This document shows positions 7,030 through 12,212 of a DNA stretch of 12,212 nucleotides, one piece after another. Position 1 is the stretch's first letter, and each line of letters begins with the position of its first letter. Under the pieces are notes generated by a model. It was given only the letters and a program-made list of their open reading frames with translations. It had not been told where the DNA came from and did not search any database. The position numbers and the translations under genes are program-made. Source of the stretch: an uncultured Macromonas sp. GTDB taxonomy: Bacteria > Pseudomonadota > Gammaproteobacteria > Burkholderiales > Burkholderiaceae. The DNA lies in the NCBI GenBank assembly GCA_946481585.1, contig CAMLOF010000069.1, positions 1 to 12,212 of the forward strand. Direction: 5' to 3'.

Positions 7030-8475
7030 ATGAGCCGACCGACCTTCGACGAGATGTACGCTGCCCCGCAGCAGGTGCGAGAACACTACCTTTCCTACGC
7101 TCGCTGGCTCGCCCAGCAACCCGCCGAGCTGATGGCCGCGCGCCGGGAAGAAGCCGAGATGATCTTCCGCCGTGTCGGCATCACCTTCGCGGTGTATGGC
7201 GACAAGGACGAGGACGGCGCAGGCACCGAGCGCCTGATTCCCTTTGACCTGATTCCGCGCGTGATTCCCGCCCACGAATGGCGCAGCATGGAAAAGGGGC
7301 TGGTGCAGCGTGTCAACGCGCTCAACCGCTTCATCCACGACATCTACCACGGGCAAGAGATCCTCAAGGCGGGCATCGTGCCGCGCGAGCAGATCGAGAA
7401 CAACGCGCAGTTCCGACGCGAGATGGTGGGCGTGGACGTGCCCGGTGGCGTGTATTCCCACATCTCGGGCATTGACATCGTGCGTGCCCCGGTGCCCGGC
7501 GGGCAGGGTGAGGCCGAGTACTACGTGCTGGAAGACAACCTGCGCGTGCCCAGCGGCGTGAGCTACATGCTGGAAGACCGCAAGATGATGATGCGGCTCT
7601 TCCCGGAACTGTTCAGCCAGAACCGCGTGGCCCCCGTTGCCCATTACCCCGACCTGCTGCTGGAGACGCTGCGCGCCGTGAGCCCGGCGCACACCGCCGA
7701 GCCCACCGTGGTGGTGCTTACCCCTGGCATGTACAACAGCGCCTACTTTGAACACGCATTCCTGGCGCAGCAGATGGGCGTGGAACTGGTAGAAGGCCAG
7801 GACCTGTTCGTGCGCGACGGCTTTGTCTACATGCGCACGACGCGCGGCCCCAAGCGGGTGGATGTGATCTACCGCCGTGTGGACGATGACTTCCTGGACC
7901 CGTCGGTGTTCCGCCCCAACTCCACGCTGGGCTGTGCCGGACTGCTGGACGTGTACCGCAAGGGCAACGTCACGCTGTGCAACGCCATTGGCACCGGGGT
8001 GGCGGACGACAAGTCCATCTACCCCTACGTTCCGCAGATGATCGAGTTCTACCTGGGTGAAAAACCCATTCTGAAGAACGTGCCCACCTACATGGGCCGC
8101 AAGCCCGACGACCTGAAGTACATCCTGGCCAATCTGAAGGACCTGGTGGTGAAGGAAGTGCACGGCGCCGGCGGCTACGGCATGCTGGTGGGGCCTGCCG
8201 CCACGCAGGCCGAGATCGAGGCCTTCCGCCAGGCGGTGCTGGCCAAGCCGGACGGCTACATCGCCCAGCCCACGCTGAGCCTGTCCACCTGCCCCACGTA
8301 CGTGGAGTCTGGCGTGGCGCCGCGCCACATCGACCTGCGGCCCTTCGTGCTCAGCGGCAAGGAGGTGCAGATGGTGCCGGGGGGCCTGACGCGCGTGGCG
8401 TTGAAGGAAGGCTCTCTCGTCGTCAACTCGTCACAGGGTGGCGGTACAAAAGACACCTGGATTCTGGAAGCCTGA
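7030..8475 (+). CDS. Circularly permuted type 2 ATP-grasp protein
   Basis: From ATG 7030 the product has 481 residues, the usual family length. Circularly permuted ATP-grasp enzymes (the old DUF404/DUF407 families) are predicted ATP-dependent carboxylate-amine ligases of the cytoplasm. Recognisable blocks are the family-typical start FDEMY...VREHY (6-20), VLEDNLRVPSG (176-186) with the following MLEDRK, VKEVHGAGGYGM (374-385, a likely nucleotide-binding Gly-rich loop), RHIDLRPF (432-439) and the C-terminal SSQGGGTKDTW (467-477). ATG 6997 would add 11 residues, but it lies inside the predicted -10 box, so 7030 is preferred; its ribosome site is weak. The alpha-E gene follows 12 bp later, the standard pairing for this family. 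The transglutaminase/DUF2126 partner is present but displaced to 1-2564. The substrate is not known; I infer a peptide- or amino-acid-ligating role. Confidence 0.92.
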   Translation: MSRPTFDEMYAAPQQVREHYLSYARWLAQQPAELMAARREEAEMIFRRVGITFAVYGDKDEDGAGTERLIPFDLIPRVIPAHEWRSMEKGLVQRVNALNRFIHDIYHGQEILKAGIVPREQIENNAQFRREMVGVDVPGGVYSHISGIDIVRAPVPGGQGEAEYYVLEDNLRVPSGVSYMLEDRKMMMRLFPELFSQNRVAPVAHYPDLLLETLRAVSPAHTAEPTVVVLTPGMYNSAYFEHAFLAQQMGVELVEGQDLFVRDGFVYMRTTRGPKRVDVIYRRVDDDFLDPSVFRPNSTLGCAGLLDVYRKGNVTLCNAIGTGVADDKSIYPYVPQMIEFYLGEKPILKNVPTYMGRKPDDLKYILANLKDLVVKEVHGAGGYGMLVGPAATQAEIEAFRQAVLAKPDGYIAQPTLSLSTCPTYVESGVAPRHIDLRPFVLSGKEVQMVPGGLTRVALKEGSLVVNSSQGGGTKDTWILEA

Positions 8476-8487
8476 GGGGACACGAAA

Positions 8488-9447
8488 ATGCTGTCGAGAA
8501 CCGCTGATCACCTGTTCTGGATGTCGCGCTACACCGAGCGCGCCGAAAACACTGCCCGCATCCTGGATGTGAACTACCAGACCTCGCTGCTGCCACAGTC
8601 GGCTGCCGTGGCCCAGGTAGGCTGGGAAGGCCTGTTGCGCATCAGCGAGCTGATGCCCGCCTACCAGTACCAGTACGGTGAAGTCACGCCCAAGGACGTG
8701 CTGCACTTCATGGTGCGAGACGAGTCCAACCCGTCGAGCATTGTGTCGTGCCTGCGCGCTGCCCGCGAGAATGCCCGTGCCGTGCGTGGCGTGCTGACCA
8801 CCGAGTTCTGGGAAACCCAGAACCAGACGTGGCTGGAACTGCAGCGCCTGCTCAAGAGCCGGTCGTTCGAGAAGGACCCATCGGAATTCTTCGAGTGGGT
8901 GAAGTTCCGCTCGCACCTGTCACGCGGGGTGGCGATTGGCACCATGCTGCGCGACGAGGCTTTCCACTTCTACCGCATGGGCACCTTCCTGGAGCGCGCA
9001 GACAACACGGCGCGGCTCATTGACGTGAAGTTCCACGCCGTGGAGTCAGACTTTTACGGCACCGCCAGCGAGGCCGACCAGGAGCTGGACTTCTACCACT
9101 GGAGCGCGATTCTGCGCAGCGTGAGTGCCTTTGAGGTGTACCGCAAGGTTTACCGCACGGTGATCACGCCTGAGCGCGTGGCGGAGCTGATGATCTTGCG
9201 TGCCGACATGCCGCGCAGCCTGCTGGCCTGCCTGAACGAGGTGGTGGTGAACCTGGAGGCGGTGAGCAACGACACCTCGGCCGAGACCGAGCGCCACGCG
9301 GGCAAGCTGCGGTCCGAGCTGGAATACGCGCGCATTGACGAGATTCTGTCCAACGGACTGCACGCATTCCTCACGCAGTTCCTGGACCGCGTGAACGAAC
9401 TGGGCGGGCGGATCAGCCAGAACTTCCTGATGCCCGTGGCGGCCTGA
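8488..9447 (+). CDS. Alpha-E domain protein (DUF403 family)
   Basis: 319 residues, all-helical in character, matching the alpha-E family that almost always accompanies circularly permuted ATP-grasp proteins. The N-terminus MLSRTADHLFWMSRYTERAENTAR is diagnostic. A related segment recurs at 160-182 (HFYRMGTFLERADNTARLID...), so the protein contains an internal repeat of the ERAxNTAR motif. No catalytic motif, signal peptide or membrane helix is seen, and the biochemical role is unknown. The ribosome site GAGGGG (8474-8479) overlaps the stop codon of the ATP-grasp gene and lies 8 nt before ATG 8488. This implies co-transcription and probably translational coupling. The stop codon is only 2 bp from the end of the convergent MarR gene. 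Family identity is secure; the function as partner or scaffold of the ligase is inference. Confidence 0.93.
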   Translation: MLSRTADHLFWMSRYTERAENTARILDVNYQTSLLPQSAAVAQVGWEGLLRISELMPAYQYQYGEVTPKDVLHFMVRDESNPSSIVSCLRAARENARAVRGVLTTEFWETQNQTWLELQRLLKSRSFEKDPSEFFEWVKFRSHLSRGVAIGTMLRDEAFHFYRMGTFLERADNTARLIDVKFHAVESDFYGTASEADQELDFYHWSAILRSVSAFEVYRKVYRTVITPERVAELMILRADMPRSLLACLNEVVVNLEAVSNDTSAETERHAGKLRSELEYARIDEILSNGLHAFLTQFLDRVNELGGRISQNFLMPVAA

Positions 9448-9457
9448 TTTCAGCCGC
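9439..9457. terminator. Small hairpin at the alpha-E/MarR convergent junction
   Basis: GCGG (9439-9442) plus CTG (9444-9446) pairs with CAG (9451-9453) plus CCGC (9454-9457). This leaves one bulged C and an ATTT loop, a 7-bp stem. The stop codons of both convergent genes lie in this structure. There is no T-run on either side, so its use as a bidirectional terminator is only a possibility. Confidence 0.25.
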
Positions 9458-9989
9458 GCGGGCGGTAGACCTTTTGCAGCAGGCGCAAGAGGGTCACGCG
9501 CTCGCTGTCGGTCAGGTGGGTGATGGCTTCGCTTTCCAGCGAGGCAACCACCGCCTGCGCTTCGCCTTGCAGGCGCTGGCCCAGCTCGGTGAGGTGCAGC
9601 CCTTGGGCACGCCGGTCTGTGGGGTGTTCGCGCTTTTCCACCCAGCCCTGTTTTTCCATGGCCTTAATCATGCCGACCAGGTTGGGCGGCAGGATGTCAA
9701 GCGCGGCGCACAACTGGCGCGAGGTGATGCCTGGGTTGTGTGCGATGAGGGTGAGCACTGAAAAGTCCACCACGCGCAGGCCGAACGGGGCCATGCGGTC
9801 GAGGAACACAGCAATCACCGACAAGGCCGCGCGGCGCGCGTTGTAGCCGACCAGGCTTTCCAGGAAAGACGTGTCCACCTTGTCCACCGCCGTGTCGCTG
9901 GGCCGCGCGGGCGCGGGCGATGATGCAGCCTTCTTGCGCGCGGCAGTGGGGCGGCGGAACTGGGTGGTGGCGGTGGTCTGATCGGCCAT
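9450..9989 (-). CDS. MarR-family winged-helix transcriptional regulator
   Basis: 179 residues with a MarR fold: a dimerisation helix near 40-65, then the winged helix-turn-helix (about 75-135). ITSRQLCAALDILPPNLVGMI is the likely recognition region and EHPTDRRAQGLHLT the beta-wing, with the family's Asp-Arg pair at 125-126. A basic, Ala/Pro/Thr-rich N-terminal extension of about 38 residues is longer than usual and may be a flexible DNA-contacting arm (inference). MarR proteins are mostly repressors released by small aromatic or acyl-CoA ligands. The gene lies 87 bp downstream of an acyl-CoA dehydrogenase on the same strand, so control of that gene and of itself is plausible. The start ATG 9989 has no clear ribosome site. 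The ligand is unknown. Confidence 0.9.
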   Translation of the reverse strand: MADQTTATTQFRRPTAARKKAASSPAPARPSDTAVDKVDTSFLESLVGYNARRAALSVIAVFLDRMAPFGLRVVDFSVLTLIAHNPGITSRQLCAALDILPPNLVGMIKAMEKQGWVEKREHPTDRRAQGLHLTELGQRLQGEAQAVVASLESEAITHLTDSERVTLLRLLQKVYRPRG

Positions 9990-10026
9990 CGGTGACAGGG
10001 CGTTCTGGTTGGGGTCAGGGGGTCAC

Positions 10027-10053
10027 ATGATACCGGCGGTGTGCCCACACAGC
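10027..10053 (-). promoter_or_regulatory. Candidate marR promoter and operator dyad
   Basis: On the minus strand TATCAT (10032-10027) matches the -10 consensus at five of six positions and would start transcription near 10020; the -35 is poor. An 18-bp dyad at 10036-10053 has arms GTGTG/CACAC extended by GC/GC across one mismatch. It falls in the -16 to -33 interval. A dyad there is where a repressor would block RNA polymerase, and its size fits MarR operators. It is more GC-rich than most known MarR sites. Confidence 0.35.
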
Positions 10054-10076
10054 GTGAATGTGGCCCATTGCAGCGG

Positions 10077-11771
10077 TCATGCCAGGGCCTGTTCGACCAT
10101 GCCTTGGCGCATGGCGCGTTCGGGCCAGACCCAGCGGGCAAAGGCGCGTGCACCTTTGGCTTGCTCGTGGGGCAGGGCGCAACGCTCCAGCCGCGCCCAG
10201 GCCCAGGCCATGAGCGCGAAGGTGACAATGCGGAGGAAGTCGCCAGCGACGGGGTAGAGCTTGCTGGCAGCGTCGGGCCCAGCGGAGCGGATGGTCTCCA
10301 GCAGTGCACGCAGTGCGGCCACGCCTTCGCGGGCGCGGTCATCTGCAGCGCCTGAAGGTGCCAGGTCGGCTCCGATGCGGTCAAGCAAAGCGCACATTCC
10401 GGCGCCCTGGTCGGCCAGCACCTTGCGCATGAGCAGGTCGATGGCCTGGATTTCGTTGGTGCCTTCGTAGATCATGGCCACGCGCGAATCGCGCACGATC
10501 TGTTCGATGCCCCATTCGCGCACGAAGCCGTGGCCGCCGAAGACCTGCAGGCAGTCGCTGGCGCCGTGGAAGGCCTGGTCCGTCCAGCTGGCTTTGAGCA
10601 CAGGGGTGGCCAGGGCACACCACTGCTGGGCCTGCTGGCGGCGCGCGGCGTCGGGGTGGTGCTTGGCCACGTCCAGCTCAATGGCGGTGGCGTAGGCCAG
10701 CACGCGCCCGGCGTCCACCCAGGCGCGCTGCGTGTCCAGCAGGCGCTGCACGGCGGGGTGCTGGATGATGGGGTCTGCTGCCTGGGACGGATCGCGCGAG
10801 CCCGGCGCGCGCATCTGGCGGCGGTCATGCGCGTAGGCATTGGCCTTTTGCCAGGCGGCGTCGAGCAGGCCTACGCCCTGCAACGCCACGTGCACACGGG
10901 CGGCATTCATCATCAGGAACATGGCGTTGAGGCCCTTGCCATGTTCGCCCACCAGCCAGCCGATGGCTTCGTCAAAGCGCATCACGCAGGTGGGGCTGCC
11001 GTGCAGGCCCATCTTCTCTTCAATGCGCTCGCATTCAACCGCGCTGCGGCTGCCGTCTTCATAGAACTTGGGCACCAGGAACAGCGACAGGCCCTTGGGG
11101 CCGGGCGGGCTGTCGGGCAGGCGGGCCAGCACCAGGTGCACGATGTTGTCGGTGAGGTCGTGCTCGCCACCCGAGATGAAGATCTTGGTGCCGCTCAGGC
11201 GGTAGCTACCGTCGGCCTGCGGTACGGCCTTGGTACGCACCAGGCCCAGGTCGCTGCCTGCATGGGGTTCGGTCAGGCACATGGTGGACAGCCATTCGCC
11301 CGTGGCCACCTTCTCCAGGTAGCGCGCCTTGAGCTCGTCGCTGGCGTGGTGCTTGATGCATTCGTAGGCGCCGTGCAGCAGGCCGGGGGCCATGGTCCAG
11401 CCGTGGTTGGCGGCGCTGAGCCACTCGTACAGCACCATTTCCAGCACGGTGGGCAGGCCTTGGCCGCCGTCTTCTGGCGCGGCCGACAGGGCGGGCCAGC
11501 CGGCCTGCCAGAAGGCCTGGTAGGCGTCGCGAAAGCCCGGGGGCATGGTCACGCTGCCAGCCTTCCACTGCGCACCGATCTCGTCACCGTCGCGGTTGAG
11601 CGGGGCCACCACTTCGCCCGCGAACTTGCCGGCCTCTTCCAGCACCTGGCGCATCAGGTCGGGGTCGGCGTTTTCGGCCAAGGCGGGCAGTTGGGCCAGT
11701 TGCTCATGGGCCTGCAGCACGTCAAAGAGGATGAAGCCGGCGTCACCGGCGCTGGGAAGGTAGGCGTTCAT
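10077..11771 (-). CDS. Long-form acyl-CoA dehydrogenase (DmdC-like subfamily)
   Basis: 564 residues, about 180 longer than short-chain acyl-CoA dehydrogenases and matching the subfamily with a C-terminal extension that includes DmdC. It should be a soluble FAD enzyme forming a trans-2,3 double bond in an acyl-CoA and passing electrons to ETF. The N-terminal segment GFILFDVLQ (12-20) is typical of the subfamily. [10 protein letters not shown] (165-174) and [10 protein letters not shown] (195-204) form the FAD/substrate region. [19 protein letters not shown] (410-428) is the C-terminal signature, followed by the presumed catalytic base Glu436 in [10 protein letters not shown]. The start ATG 11769-11771 agrees with the family N-terminus, although no Shine-Dalgarno is visible. 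It begins 12 bp after livF, so the two are probably co-transcribed. The substrate cannot be read from sequence: methylmercaptopropionyl-CoA is one possibility, a fatty or aromatic-side-chain acyl-CoA another. Confidence 0.92.
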   Translation of the reverse strand: MNAYLPSAGDAGFILFDVLQAHEQLAQLPALAENADPDLMRQVLEEAGKFAGEVVAPLNRDGDEIGAQWKAGSVTMPPGFRDAYQAFWQAGWPALSAAPEDGGQGLPTVLEMVLYEWLSAANHGWTMAPGLLHGAYECIKHHASDELKARYLEKVATGEWLSTMCLTEPHAGSDLGLVRTKAVPQADGSYRLSGTKIFISGGEHDLTDNIVHLVLARLPDSPPGPKGLSLFLVPKFYEDGSRSAVECERIEEKMGLHGSPTCVMRFDEAIGWLVGEHGKGLNAMFLMMNAARVHVALQGVGLLDAAWQKANAYAHDRRQMRAPGSRDPSQAADPIIQHPAVQRLLDTQRAWVDAGRVLAYATAIELDVAKHHPDAARRQQAQQWCALATPVLKASWTDQAFHGASDCLQVFGGHGFVREWGIEQIVRDSRVAMIYEGTNEIQAIDLLMRKVLADQGAGMCALLDRIGADLAPSGAADDRAREGVAALRALLETIRSAGPDAASKLYPVAGDFLRIVTFALMAWAWARLERCALPHEQAKGARAFARWVWPERAMRQGMVEQALA

Positions 11772-11783
11772 GGGGGGCAGGAG

Positions 11784-12212
11784 TCAGTCTTGTTTTCTGG
11801 CGGTGCCGAGGTAGGTCTCGATCACGCGTGGGTCGTTGGCCAGTTCGTTGGCCGGGCCCTGTGCGCCGAGTTCGCCCATTTCCAGGACGTAGCCGTGGTC
11901 GGCCACCTGCAGCGCCGCACGGGCGTTCTGCTCCACCAGCACAATGGTCACGCCGGTCTGGCGCAGCGTGTGGATGATGGAGAAGATTTCCTTGACGATC
12001 AGCGGGGCCAGGCCCAGGCTGGGTTCGTCGAGCATGAGGAGGTCGGGGCGCGCCATGAGCGCGCGGCCCACCGCCAGCATCTGCCGTTCACCGCCCGACA
12101 GGGTGCCCGCCAGTTGAACGCGGCGCTCCTTCAGGCGCGGGAAGAGGCTGTACACGTCGTCCAGCCGGGCGCGCCACTGGGCGTTGCCCATGCGCATCTG
12201 CCGGAAGCCGCC
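11784..12212 (-). CDS. livF: LivF-type ABC transporter ATPase, N-terminus beyond window
   Basis: The C-terminal 142 codons of an ABC ATPase are present; the Walker A half lies off the right edge. The visible GGFRQMR fits the helical region of LivF. Next come the ABC signature LSGGERQ, Walker [14 protein letters not shown], and VLVEQN where many ABC proteins have the switch histidine. That EQN form, rather than the EHD of LivG, is what marks LivF. LivF and LivG together energise high-affinity import of branched-chain amino acids, but related systems import aromatic acids, amides and urea. In this context, followed closely by an acyl-CoA dehydrogenase and a MarR regulator, a carboxylic acid substrate is as likely as leucine (inference). 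The reading frame is open to the window edge, so the true start lies further upstream on that strand. Confidence 0.92.
   Translation of the reverse strand, partial: GGFRQMRMGNAQWRARLDDVYSLFPRLKERRVQLAGTLSGGERQMLAVGRALMARPDLLMLDEPSLGLAPLIVKEIFSIIHTLRQTGVTIVLVEQNARAALQVADHGYVLEMGELGAQGPANELANDPRVIETYLGTARKQD

Noticed and set aside
6985..8328. Long open frame antisense to the ATP-grasp gene (447 codons)
   Set aside because: It mirrors a strongly conserved gene in high-GC DNA. Its His/Val/Gly-rich translation matches no family I know, and it has no ribosome site.
11920..11940. Loss of the switch histidine in LivF
   Set aside because: The EQN form is normal for LivF-type ATPases and is not a defect of this copy.

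Overview
The window is a high-GC, densely packed bacterial chromosome segment. Its gene content and codon use fit a betaproteobacterium of the Burkholderiales, most likely Comamonadaceae (Acidovorax-like). That placement is inferred from protein character, not from a marker gene. Eight protein-coding genes cover nearly everything. The longest gene-free stretch is about 137 bp. I see no RNA gene, insertion sequence, CRISPR array or prophage part.

Left part (1-5092): a leftward gene, cut by the window edge, encodes an N-terminal transglutaminase-like peptidase fused to a DUF2126 putative amidoligase. It is divergent from comEC, the DNA-uptake channel protein. The 137-bp gap between them holds a large imperfect dyad centred on a predicted extended -10 promoter.

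Middle part (5038-9447): a leftward EAL-CBS-GGDEF cyclic-di-GMP protein converges on comEC, and the two coding regions overlap by 55 bp. It diverges from a two-gene unit on the + strand: a circularly permuted ATP-grasp protein and, 12 bp later, an alpha-E protein. The 135-bp divergent region carries several short elements. These are an 11-bp-spaced GTGACG repeat, a perfect Shine-Dalgarno sequence with a four-codon mini-ORF, and an extended -10 that matches the transglutaminase promoter at 11 of 12 positions.

Right part (9450-12212): three leftward genes look like one unit. They are the ATPase LivF of a branched-chain amino-acid-type ABC importer (cut by the window edge), a long-form acyl-CoA dehydrogenase and a MarR-family regulator. 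A dyad next to a weak promoter in front of the regulator is a candidate operator.

The most interesting content is the predicted amide-bond-forming system: ATP-grasp, alpha-E, transglutaminase and DUF2126. Comparative genomics has described these families as recurrent neighbours, but to my knowledge their substrate is poorly defined. Here the system is split into two transcription units with comEC and a c-di-GMP gene between them, and the two units share a promoter motif. LivF, the acyl-CoA dehydrogenase and MarR plausibly serve uptake and beta-oxidation-like breakdown of an unidentified carboxylic acid.
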